A stretch of 10,000 nt of DNA, from assembly GCF_042767895.1 (NCBI RefSeq), contig NC_091550.1, positions 11,874,825-11,884,824 of the forward strand, written 5' to 3'. Every line of letters starts with the position of its first letter. Within the stretch, counting starts at the first letter, position 1. The notes beneath the pieces are model-generated. The model was not told the DNA's origin and made no database searches. It saw only the letters and a program-made list of their open reading frames with translations. This document shows, piece after piece, positions 1 to 8,884 of the stretch. Made by a program: the position numbers and the translations under genes. The DNA comes from Penaeus vannamei (lineage: Eukaryota > Arthropoda > Malacostraca > Decapoda > Penaeidae).

Positions 1-526
1 CCGAAATTCCCTTCAGAGGCGATGACTCCGATAGTCTCCCACCTCCTCCTCCCCCCCCTCTCAAAAAAGAAAGAAAGAAAGGAAAAAAAATAAAATAAAA
101 AGATGCCGGCGTGATTAGGAGTCAATTTGGTCTCCTGTATTTTTTTTTCCTTTTATTTTTCAATGTGTTATCTTTCTCCTTGTCTTTCTTTTTCTTATTT
201 TTTTTTCTTACGGAGCTTCTGTGAGGATCTGCATTCATTGAGTTGATCAGAAGGATATCATCTGTCTTTCAAGAGGTTTAAGGAGAGGGGAGTTTGTCTT
301 CTGAAATCCTTCGTCTGACAAGGTTCCTTAATATGGAGTGGCTCCTATATGGATGTTTTTATTACATTTTTCATCATATTTATAAATCGATATTTTCATC
401 ATATGTTGTTTATATTTAATTTCTGGTTCTGTATTGCGTTACTCTTTAGATAAATATTAGAAAAATAGATGAATGTATTATAGAAAAAATATACAGGATA
501 TTGTGGTTTAATCAAGCTACTACGTC
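1..526. other. AT-rich low-copy-looking region, no gene seen
   Basis: The first 60 bases are mixed sequence followed by a C run, a short (GAAA)n/A-rich stretch (64-101), and T runs (about 139-148 and 200-209). From about 210 to 526 the sequence is not obviously repetitive. A 12-bp motif TTTTCATCATAT occurs twice (368-379 and 393-404). Bases 1-60 are open in frames on both strands (for example minus-strand ETIGVIASEGNF), so a truncated exon at the window edge is possible, but nothing identifies one. No ORF of note, RNA gene or mobile-element hallmark is visible. Confidence 0.5.
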
Positions 527-885
527 TTATAAGAATATCATATCAAATGAATTAAATTCTGTGCGAAAATATTCTATACTTTTTATCAAAGGAATCAAGT
601 CGTATATAATACGGTACCACTCCATATATTTCACCACAAGGAAATGAATCGTATATAAAAGTATTCTATATATTTCACCAAAAGAGTTACGTTTTATATA
701 ATGCTGCTCTATATATTCTACCCAGAGAAATTGCATTATATATCACTATTCCATATATTTTCCCAGAAGGGGTTGGATTCTATATAATAGTATCCAATTC
801 ATTTCACCAACAGGAGTTGCCAAATACATAATGGTATTCCATGTATTATACCCAAAGGAGTTACATCCTATACATTATTATCGTA
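527..885. repeat. Degenerate AT-rich tandem array, period about 44 bp
   Basis: Units begin with a TATATAAT-like motif at 603, 652, 695, 737, 781, 825 and 869, giving lengths of 49, 43, 42, 44, 44 and 44 bp. Each unit carries a TATTCCATAT-like block followed by a block close to TTTCACCAAAAGGAGTT. A further decayed unit lies at about 560-602, and traces extend to about 527. A minus-strand open frame of 69 codons across 527-736 is a by-product. Because 44 is not a multiple of three, successive units are read in different frames. Confidence 0.85.
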
Positions 886-889
886 ATTT

Positions 890-1140
890 CTATAGATACA
901 GATCTCTTTGGGGTGGCGGTGAGGGGAAGGGAAGAGACGGGAAAACATTCTCACTCAAAAAGCAAGCAAGACGACGAGGTTCAGTCCATGAATGTAGAGT
1001 GTCTTCCTCTCTCGCCCCCATCTTTTTTGTCTTTTCTGTTCTGCTGCCAGGTTTTCCACGTCGAATGGGGTTTCTCGGCTCTCCGAATTAACCCATCAAA
1101 CCATTTACGCCTCGACAATAAACCTTATGGAGATCTCAAG
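890..1140. other. Mixed-complexity unique island
   Basis: This is one of the few stretches of ordinary base composition in the window. It contains a pyrimidine tract (1001-1047) ending in CTGCTGCCAG at 1050, which resembles a 3' splice site. A 136-codon + frame (841-1251) passes through it, but its first part lies in the tail of the 44-bp array and its last part is in G-rich DNA. Only the middle has non-repetitive composition. No family is recognised. Confidence 0.4.
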
Positions 1141-1159
1141 GGAGGAGGTTGCTTTGGGG
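1051..1159 (+). other. Candidate internal exon (weak)
   Basis: The stretch is bounded by a pyrimidine-rich acceptor-like sequence ending CAG at 1048-1050 and a donor-like GG|GTAAGG with its GT at 1160-1161. In the first frame it reads 36 codons plus one base without a stop, beginning VFHVEWGFSALRINPSN and containing LRLDNKPYGDL. The frame starting at 1052 is also open and also looks protein-like (it contains LMEISREEVALGV), so openness does not pick one frame. No good branch-point motif lies 18-40 bases upstream. The product is unknown. I regard this as a hypothesis only. Confidence 0.13.
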
Positions 1160-1435
1160 GTAAGGCAGAAGGGTCGTGTGGTGTGGGTATGTTGGGGTAT
1201 GTAGGAAGGGTGGAGGTGGTGGGGTTGCGATGCTGGGGGGAGGGACATTAGGTAGGAGGGGGGAAGGTTGGTCAGGAGGGGAGTTGTGGAGTGTTGGCGA
1301 GGTGGGGGTAAGGGGGTCGTGGAGTGTTGGAAAAGAGGAAAGGGAAGCTAGTAGGATGTGGAGAAAGCGAGGGAGAGGATGTAAGGAGGGATCTTAAAGG
1401 GGTGTGTGTAGGGGGGAGGGGGAGGTGGTTAGCAA
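1141..1435. repeat. G-rich low-complexity region
   Basis: The + strand is dominated by short G runs separated by T/A-containing spacers. The 12-mer GTGGAGTGTTGG occurs at 1286-1297 and 1319-1330, a 33-bp offset, which hints at local duplication. A 73-codon + frame (1176-1397) has a Gly/Arg/Glu/Trp-biased translation produced by composition and is not called as a gene. Confidence 0.7.
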
Positions 1436-1594
1436 TCTTAACGGAAGATATGGCTGGCAGAGTTCCCCCCTGACAGCGCTGAATGACGTCTCAACAGCCA
1501 ACGAGAGCAAGCCATTGTCAACCCTGTGACGCCTTGTCATAAGTCACACGACTACTCAATAGTACTTTAAGTTCTACCCTACTTTGCAACAAAA
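1436..1594. other. Unique island, no gene identified
   Basis: This is balanced-composition DNA between two G-rich blocks. A + strand frame is open for about 29 codons to a TGA at about 1526 (it contains NGRYGWQSSPLTALNDV), but no acceptor-like pyrimidine tract precedes it. It contains TGACGT at 1484-1489. Parts resemble 1705-1730 (see 1701-1816), suggesting an old duplication split by the G-rich block. Confidence 0.4.
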
Positions 1595-1700
1595 GGGGTT
1601 TGGGGGGGGGGAGGAAAATGGTAAAGGGGTAGAAGGGGGAGGCAAAGGGAGCAGAGAGGGGAAAGGGGAAGCGGGGAGCGAGGGGAAAGGGGGAGGAAAT
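1595..1700 (+). repeat. G-run polypurine block with quadruplex motif
   Basis: A run of 10 G at 1602-1611 is followed by G-runs in A-rich spacers. At 1658-1693 five runs of at least four G (1658-1661, 1665-1668, 1673-1676, 1682-1685, 1689-1693) are separated by loops of 3, 4, 5 and 3 bases. This fits the canonical quadruplex pattern with four possible tetrads on the + strand. Confidence 0.8.
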
Positions 1701-1816
1701 AGTCAATGACGTGGATTATTGCCAACCATGTCTGTCGCTTGCTCCGATGGCAGAAAATAAGAGCAGGATGACGCAAGGACACATGGACTGTGGGACGCCA
1801 ACGAGACGGTCTTTTT
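1701..1816. other. Unique island left of the GA tract
   Basis: This is ordinary-composition DNA directly abutting the GA tract. It shares short motifs with 1480-1535: AATGACGT (1482 and 1706), TTG[T/C]CAACC (1515 and 1719) and GCCAACGAGA (about 1498 and 1797). No gene-like frame free of the neighbouring repeat is visible. Confidence 0.4.
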
Positions 1817-2372
<556 letters not shown>

Positions 2373-2462
2373 ATGTGGCTCTCATAATCATTACGAACAG
2401 TGGGGTTGATGAAACATAAGTCGGCAGAGGCAATTTTGCGGTTGTACAGTATCATAAACCGG
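2373..2462. other. Short unique spacer
   Basis: About 90 bases of ordinary composition lie between the GA tract and the 26-bp minisatellite. No open frame, RNA or regulatory signal is recognised. Confidence 0.5.
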
Positions 2463-2520
2463 TATGTGCGTGTGTGTTTATGTAGATACATACATAAATG
2501 AAACTACACACACCCATACA
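2463..2520. repeat. Inverted repeat (foldback) at the left edge of the 26-bp array
   Basis: TTTATGTA (2477-2484) is the exact reverse complement of TACATAAA (2491-2498) across a 6-base loop. After an 8-base bulge on the right (2499-2506), the GT-rich left arm pairs with the CA-rich right arm at about 12 of 14 positions (left 2463-2476, right 2507-2520). The left arm therefore reads like one inverted, slightly shortened copy of the array monomer. Confidence 0.6.
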
Positions 2521-3145
2521 TACATGAAACTGCACACACCAATACATACATGAAAACACACACACCCATACATACATGAAAACACACACACCCATACATA
2601 CATGAAAACACACACACCCATACATACATGAAAACACACACCCATACATACATGAAAACACACACACCCATATATACATGAAACTACACACACCAATACA
2701 TACATGAAACTACACACACCTATACATACATGAAAACACACCCACCCATATATACATGAAACTACACACACCAATACATACATGAAACTACACACACCTA
2801 TACATACATGAAAACACACCCACCCATATATACATGAAACTACACACACCCATATATACATGAAAACACACACAATCATACATACATGAAAACACACACA
2901 CCCATAAATACATGAAAACACACACACCCATACATACATGAAACTACACACACCCATATATACATGAAAACACACACAACCATACATACATGAAAACACA
3001 CACACCCATACATACATGAAAACACACACACCCATACATACATGAAAACACACACACCCATACATACATGAAAACACACACACCCATACATACATGAAAA
3101 CACACACACCCATACATACATGAAAACACACACACCCATACATAC
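2487..3145. repeat. 26-bp minisatellite, about 25 copies
   Basis: The unit is CATACATACATGAAAAC followed by a CA run and CC. Successive CCCATA starts at 3005, 3031, 3057, 3083, 3109 and 3135 show an exact 26-bp period. Monomers vary at a few sites: CCA/CCT/CCC before ATA, TACA versus TATA, and GAAAAC versus GAAACT. The minus strand has no stop in any of the three frames, so it shows long Cys/Val/Met/Phe-rich open frames with a 26-residue period (for example 225 codons, 2478-3155). Since 26 is not a multiple of three, this openness is a property of the repeat. I do not call a gene. Confidence 0.97.
2693..2848. repeat. 78-bp higher-order repeat, two copies
   Basis: Within the 26-bp array three variant monomers in fixed order make a 78-bp block: CCAATA with GAAACT, CCTATA with the CACACCCACC variant, then CCCATATATA with GAAACT. 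The block at 2693-2770 is repeated at 2771-2848 with the same diagnostic variants. A further copy of the third monomer type precedes it at about 2667. Confidence 0.85.
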
Positions 3146-3246
3146 GTACGCACAAAAAGCTAAAACACTCACGCGACAGTTGTGGTTAATAAAAAACAAA
3201 TATGCAGATTGGCTTTTAACATGAACCAGGGACGTTGTGACAAGAG
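3146..3246. other. Unique spacer between two minisatellites
   Basis: About 100 bases of non-repetitive, AT-leaning sequence. It includes an AATAAA hexamer on the + strand (3188-3193), but no coding sequence precedes it, so it is not called as a polyadenylation signal. Confidence 0.5.
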
Positions 3247-3510
3247 ATCCACACGAAAACATTCACACAACACATCCACATGAAATCACTCGCACGAGTA
3301 TATCCACATGAAAACATCCTCACACAAACATCCACATAAAACAATCAACATGAAAACATCCACATGAAACATCAACATGACACACTCACATGAGAACATC
3401 CACATGAAAACATCACGAAATAATCCACATGAAGCATCCACATGAAAACAATCTTACGAAAATTCCACATATCCACATATCCACCCGCACGAAAACTTCC
3501 ACACGAAAAC
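3247..3510. repeat. Degenerate 13-14-bp minisatellite, about 20 copies
   Basis: The consensus is ATCCACATGAAAAC, with units of mostly 13-14 bp. Clear copies begin at about 3247, 3274 and 3301 and continue to about 3510, with substitutions such as ACACGAAAAC. The core ACATGAAAAC is identical to that of the neighbouring 26-bp minisatellite, suggesting common origin. Confidence 0.85.
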
Positions 3511-4499
3511 GAGACACACAAGAGACGAAGATAACGAGGAAGGGGGGCAGAGGAGAAACCATTGGTAGATAGAACGGGTGAACAAAGAGAAAAAAACAAG
3601 AAGAAAATCTTGAGAGAGAAAAAAATGTGATAAAAGAACGAAACAAAGAAACGAGAGAGAAATACAGAAATTGAGACAGAAAGGGCATCAGAAAATGCAA
3701 CAAATATACAAAAAAGAGAAAGAAGGGTGAAAATGTGATAAACAAGACAAAGAAACAAAGACGGAAGAAAAGATATGATGACCAAGACAAGGAGACAAAG
3801 AAGACAACAAAGAAGAAAATAGAAAAACAAAAACAATAGACAGAAAATATAGTAGAGAAAACAAAGGGACAATGGAAAAAATTGAAGAAAGGGTGGAAAG
3901 GAAAATAACCGATAAAGGAATAAAGAAGAGGAAGGGTCACAAAGAAAATAAGGACGCAAAAAAATAAAAACAAAGAACAAAAAATGAGAAAAACAAAGAA
4001 CAAAAAAGGAGAAAAACAAAGAACAAAAAAAGAGAGATATAAAAAGGAGAGATAAACAAAGAACAAAGAATGAGAGAGATAAAAAGAGAAAGATGAACAA
4101 AACAGAAACAGAGAAAAACTAAAAAAGAAGAGAGAAAAACAGAGAACACAGAGTGAGAAAAAACTATGAGAGAAAAACAAAGAACACAGAAAGAGAGAGA
4201 AAAATAAAAACAATAAAAAGCAAAGAACAAAGAAAGAGTGGAAAACATACAACAAAAAAGTAAAATACAGCAAAAATGAGTTACTCAGAAGAGCAAAGGA
4301 TTGAAATAAATAGAAAGAATGAACAAATTCATCAAACAAAGAGACAAAGAAACGAAGGAAATAAAGAGATAATGATAAATGATATGAAAATGAAGAAGAA
4401 TGGGAAGATGAAAAAAACACAACACTTAAAAGAGGGAAATGAAAGAAATCAGAGGTAAAAGAGACGAAATAGGAAGGAAGATGAGATTATTGTGGTAGC
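3511..4499 (+). repeat. A-rich polypurine low-complexity region
   Basis: The + strand is A-rich with G and occasional C, made of imperfect CAAAGAACAAAAAA-like and GAGAGAAAAAC-like blocks. Long minus-strand open frames (for example 335 codons at 3413-4420) translate to Phe/Leu/Ser-rich sequence throughout, because the minus strand is T/C-rich and lacks stops. A 60-codon + frame (4276-4458) is Lys/Glu/Asn/Arg-rich and also reflects composition. No gene is called. Confidence 0.8.
3966..4034 (+). repeat. 23-bp tandem repeat, three copies
   Basis: The unit starts with AAAAACAAAGAACAAAAAA plus four bases. Starts at 3966, 3989 and 4012 are exactly 23 bp apart. Decayed relatives of the unit occur on both sides within the A-rich region. 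Confidence 0.85.
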
Positions 4500-4540
4500 C
4501 TGGAAGTGTTATGGAGATGAGGATAGATGCTGATGCTGAT

Positions 4541-4922
4541 GGGGGAGGTGGGGGGGGGGAAGGGGCGGGGGAGATGGGGACAGGAGGGGCGAATGGGTTA
4601 CGAGATGAGGGGGAATATATCGACAGGGGGGAAGGGTTGGGGAGAGGAGAGGAGAGGGAGGGAGAGGAGGGAGAGAGGAGTAGAGAGGGAGAGGGGATGG
4701 TGGGGACGGGGAGAGGAAGGAAAAAGAGGGGAGGGGGAAAGGAGGGAGAGTGAATAGGAGATAGGGTTGAGGGATGGGGAGGGGGGGAGGTGCTGGAAAT
4801 GACTGACATGGGGGTGGAAGAAGTTAGGGGAGAGGAAGAAGAAGAACAGGAGGAGGAGGGAGGGAGAGGGGAGAGGGGAGGGAAGGGCAATCAGGAGGTG
4901 GAGGGATGGGGTGGGGGGAGGG
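4541..4922 (+). other. Cluster of G-quadruplex motifs on the + strand
   Basis: Canonical patterns of four or more G-runs with loops of at most seven bases occur at 4541-4589 (six runs of at least four G), 4687-4711, 4764-4787, 4858-4887 and 4903-4922. The last is 20 bases with spacers of 2, 1 and 1. These are sequence-level predictions only; formation depends on strand exposure. Confidence 0.75.
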
Positions 4923-5310
4923 TGAAGAGGAGGTGATGCTAATGAGTGATGTAGTAGGGGATAGGAAAAGAGGTTGGGAGGAAGGAGAAGGGAGAAAAAA
5001 GGAGGAAAAGAGGAGGAGAGGAAGGGAGGAAAAAAAGGGAAAAGGGGAGATAAGGAAGGGGGCGTAGGGGGAAAAGGAGAAGAGGAGGAAGGAGAAAAGG
5101 AGCAGAATAGGGCGGAGATGGGGGGGGGGGGAGAGAGGAGTAAAGAGGAAAAGGAGCAGCAGAACGGAGGGAAGAAGGTAGGAAAAGAAGCAGAATGGAG
5201 GAAAGGAGAAGAGGAGGAGAGGAAGGGAGGGAAATGAGAAGTGGAGGAGAAAAGGAGAAAAGGACAAGGAAAAGAAGGGAGGAAAGGAAGGTGGAAAGTT
5301 CAAGGAAAAG

Positions 5311-5401
5311 GAAGAGAAAGGGAGGAAAGGAAGAGAAAGGGAGGAAAGGAAGAGAATGGGAGGAAAGGAAGCGAAAGGGAGGAAGAGAAAGGGAAGAAAG
5401 G
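5311..5401 (+). repeat. 19-bp purine minisatellite, about 4.7 copies
   Basis: The unit is GAAGAGAAAGGGAGGAAAG. Starts at 5311, 5330, 5349 and 5368 are exactly 19 bp apart. A 14-base shortened unit follows (next start 5382), then one more full-length unit. Confidence 0.85.
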
Positions 5402-5440
5402 AAGGGGGGAAGGGCAAGGAAAAGGGGAGGAAGAAACGGG

Positions 5441-5530
5441 TGATGGTGTTGGCAGTGGTGGCTGATGATGATGTAGCGAATCGATACAGAAAGTGATAAG
5501 GATTGGTGATAAGGGTGAAATTCCCCTCTT
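5441..5530. other. Short unique island
   Basis: This is a mixed-composition stretch with a small GAT run (about 5463-5472). It is followed by A-rich DNA. No coding or RNA signal is recognised. Confidence 0.45.
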
Positions 5531-5775
5531 TAGTGAACGAAGGAAAAGGAAAATGGTGATAAAGAATAAAATATAAAAGAATAACGAAAAAAAACAATGG
5601 TAAGAAAAATCACCATCATAATAATACTAATAATGACGATATATAATAAAAATGAATATAATAATATAAAAAGAAAGGAAGGATAAAAAAGGAAGAAAAC
5701 AACAAAACAAAACAAAAAAAGAGAAAAAAAGAAATAAAAAGAAAAAGGAAAAACAATATAGATACAATCATGATA
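5531..5775 (+). repeat. A-rich low-complexity region
   Basis: Poly-A-like sequence with an imperfect ATA/AAT patch (about 5616-5670) and AAAAC repeats (about 5698-5716). The minus-strand open frame of 96 codons (5530-5820) is Phe/Leu/Ile-rich and driven by composition. Confidence 0.75.
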
Positions 5776-5824
5776 ATTAAGTACACTTAAAAAGGTGGCT
5801 TGACCTTTCAATGACCGCACTTAA
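5776..5824. other. Unique segment at the purine/pyrimidine switch
   Basis: CACTTAA occurs at 5784-5790 and 5818-5824, flanking 27 bases. These contain a 6-bp palindromic pair, AAAGGT (5791-5796) and ACCTTT (5803-5808). They also hold two TGACC half-sites (5801 and 5812) with five bases between the six-base motifs, reading on the minus strand as CGGTCA-N5-AGGTCA preceded by the extension AA. Direct half-site repeats of this type bind nuclear receptors in animals, but here this is only a motif match. Confidence 0.3.
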
Positions 5825-7100
5825 TGTTACAATTTCCCCTTTTCCAATTCTCTCGTTTACCATCCATCTTTCTGTCTCTCCCAACCTCTCTCTTCTTTTT
5901 TTTTCCCGTTCTCTCCAGTCGCATCTATTCATTTATTATTATTATTATTATTTATCTGTTCTTCTGTTTTTGTTTCTGTTTCTGTCATTGGGTAATATGT
6001 ATTATATAGATCTCTTTCTTTTTCCTGTTTTAATTATCTTCAATATTTTCCCTTTTTCGTTTTTTTTTCATCAGTTACTTCATTTTCTTTTTTCCGTTTC
6101 GTATTTTGCAGTTGTCGTGTTGTGTCTTTGTTTATGCTTTCTATTCTATTTACCTCCATTTATACATTGTTTACTCTGCTCTTTCATCATCATTCTCTTT
6201 CATTCTAGTTTCAATCGCCTTTACTTTCATTTCCCCCTCTTTCTCAATATCTCTCAATATTTATCTTTCTTTCATTTTTACTTCTTCAGTCTCTCTCCAT
6301 ATATATCTTTCTCTTTCACTTTTTCTCTCTCTTTCTTTCCATTTCTCTTTCTCAGTCACTCTCTCTTTCTCTTTCAATCTTTCCCTTTCACGTTCTCAGT
6401 CTCTCTCTCTATCTATCTTTCCCTTTCACTTTCGTTTTTTTCTCTTTCACTTTCTCAGTCTCTCTTATACTTCTTTTTTTCTCCTTCATTCCGGTAACTT
6501 TTCCCACTCATTCTTTTATGTATAATTAATCACCTCTCACTTTCTCTCCCTCAATCGCTTCATCCTTCCTCTTTCTCCTCTTTATTCTAATTACTTCCCT
6601 CACTTATCCTTTATGCATACATTTATTCACCCTTTGTGTCCTTCTCCCTCCTTCTGTCTCGTCTTTCATCAATTGTCTGCTTTAAATATTCACACTATGT
6701 CCCCTCTTTATTTAATAATTTTCTCTCCCTCTGGCTTTAATTTCTTTTTATATTCCTATACATTGTTCAGGTTTTGTTGTTCTTGCTAATTAAAATCCTG
6801 GTCCTTTTCCCCATTCTTTTGTACCTATATATGTATTTTTTTAAATTCCATTTTACCCTTTACGTGTCCCTCTATTTCATTCTTCAGTAGTTTTATGTCT
6901 CTTTCTTTCGTTTTGGGGATTTATTCTGATTTATTTCATAGTCTAGTTTAATTTTTATTTATTCATTTATCTATTTATTTATTTATTATTATTATTTTTT
7001 GCTACTTTCGACATATTAATTTCCAAAAAATAAGTGTATGTGATGTTTTCCTCGTTCGCGTCTCGTTCTATCTAAACTAAACTCCCTCTGTCTATTTGCA
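5825..7100. repeat. T/C-rich low-complexity region
   Basis: The + strand is pyrimidine-rich. It contains (ATT)6 at 5935-5952 and an (ATTT)n-like stretch at 6951-7000. A degenerate CTCAGTC-bearing repeat recurs at about 6285, 6351, 6395 and 6454. Open + frames (228 codons at 5811-6497 and 139 at 6106-6525) are Phe/Ser/Leu-rich and overlap in different frames, the signature of stop-poor composition. From about 6500 to 7100 no structure beyond T-richness is seen. Confidence 0.8.
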
Positions 7101-7252
7101 TCTCTTTATCTTTCTGTTTTCATGTCTTCATCTTTATCTTCCTCCTTCTCTGTCCATTTTCTTGCCTTCTTCACTTTATATGTTCCTATTTTCTCGTTCT
7201 TACGTTCTTTATATTCATCTACGTGTCCCTGTCTCCCTGTTTCTATTTATGA

Positions 7253-7425
7253 TTCATTTTCTCCTTTTCCATCTGTTTATATATCGATGTCTCAATTTCT
7301 CCTTCGCTATTTATCCGTCTTTCTTTCGATTTATCTAGTTTTCATTTTCTCCTTTTCCATCTATCTATCTATCGACGTCGCACTTTTTCTTAACTATCTA
7401 TCTATCTTTCTTTCACTACTACTGT
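7253..7425. repeat. Degenerate 88-bp tandem duplication
   Basis: CTCCTTTTCCATCT begins at 7261 and again at 7349, 88 bp apart. Similarity extends through ATCGATGTC/ATCGACGTC and TCTTTCTTTC, so the copies are about 7253-7340 and 7341-7425. The length is not a multiple of three, arguing against a coding origin. Confidence 0.65.
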
Positions 7426-7450
7426 ATTTGTGTTTTATTATTTTTCATCT

Positions 7451-8056
<606 letters not shown>

Positions 8057-8880
8057 GTGCCTTCTGAGACATTGTCTTTGTTAGGTTTCCTTTTCTTCTG
8101 TTTTTCCCCTTTTTTTCATCATCATCATCGTTATCACTATCATCGTCATCTTTCTGTATCTATTAATATCTTCTTCTTTTTTTGTTTACTGTTTTTATTC
8201 CATCTTTTCCCCCTGTCTTCATTTTCTTTTTCTTCTGTTATCCGCTGTTATCCTTCTGGCTTCATTTTTACACCGACTTCAGTATATTTTCTGTCTTTTC
8301 TTGTGTCTTGCGTCTTTATATCTTTTCTTAAGGACTCACTGTTTGTCATTTGCGTCTTCTGCTTATCCCTCCTTTTCTCCTCCTCCTTCATGTCCATCTT
8401 TCTGTTTTTATTTTTGTTATCGTTTTTCCGTTCGTCAACTGTCATCTCCAGTTTTCCCTCTCTACGTCTTTTCACGTGGCAGTTTCCCGTTCTATTTTTT
8501 CCGTCTTTTTTTATCTTCCGTCGGACGTTATCCCCAATATTTCTTCCTTCTCGCCTCTTCTCTCTTCGTTTCATGCTGTCACACTCTAGCCACACCTCCC
8601 TATTTCTTCTCATGTCGGTATTTCTGTTATTTTTCTTCTTTTTTTTTTTTTTTAATAGTATTTCCTTTTTTTGTTTTACATATTTTCATTCTCTTCGTAT
8701 TATTTATCTTTTCTTATATGTGACTCCATCTCGGTCTTCCTTTTTTTCTCTCTCTCATATACTCTCTTTCTCTTTTTATCTATTTCTCTTCTTGCTTTCA
8801 TCATATTCCATTCTTCAACCTGATATCTCCCATCCTCCTTCATCCTTCTCATCCTCCTCCTTCTCTCTTCCTACCGTCCT
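8057..8880. repeat. T/C-rich low-complexity region
   Basis: It contains CAT trinucleotides (8117-8129) and a run of 15 T (8639-8653). A single + frame stays open for 475 codons (8057-9484). Its translation is Phe/Ser/Leu/Pro-rich end to end with no domain-like segment, and other frames are also open for long stretches, so it is not called as a gene. Confidence 0.75.
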
Positions 8881-8884
8881 TCAG

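Larger units (their letters stand above)
4500..5440 (+). repeat. G-rich polypurine region with many G-runs
   Basis: The + strand is nearly all G and A. Related blocks recur, for example AGAGGAGGAGAGGAAGGGAG at 5009-5028 and again at about 5210-5229, and a GGAGCAGAA-like motif at about 5100, 5153 and 5187. G runs include 10 G at 4550-4559 and 12 G at 5120-5131. Open frames on both strands (for example minus 257 codons at 4824-5597) are Ser/Pro/Phe- or Gly/Glu/Arg-rich artefacts. Confidence 0.85.

Noticed and set aside
978..990. GGTTCAGTCC resembling a tRNA T-arm / B box
   Set aside because: No matching A box, acceptor stem or cloverleaf could be drawn upstream.
1484..1490. TGACGTC as a cAMP-response element
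   Set aside because: The full palindrome TGACGTCA is not present (the next base is T), and there is no promoter or gene start nearby.
2487..3145. CRISPR-like regular repeats
   Set aside because: The repeats are directly adjacent with no unique spacers, and the setting is eukaryotic.
2478..3155. 225-codon Cys-rich minus-strand frame with a 26-residue period
   Set aside because: The 26-bp unit has no minus-strand stop in any frame, so the frame must stay open. The period of 26 residues is just 3 x 26 bases. No start or transcript evidence.
3188..3193. AATAAA polyadenylation signal
   Set aside because: The hexamer is expected by chance in A-rich DNA, and no coding sequence lies upstream on that strand.
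3372..4420. Long minus-strand Phe/Leu-rich frames resembling a multi-pass membrane protein
   Set aside because: Hydrophobicity comes from T-rich codons across A-rich simple sequence on the + strand. Several frames give the same picture, and internal 23-bp repeats break frame.
4824..5597. 257-codon minus-strand Ser/Pro/Phe-rich frame
   Set aside because: It runs through polypurine DNA with 19-bp repeats that are not multiples of three. Composition explains it.
5811..6525. 228- and 139-codon + strand frames
   Set aside because: Two overlapping frames are both open and both Phe/Ser/Leu-rich, as expected for T/C-rich DNA.
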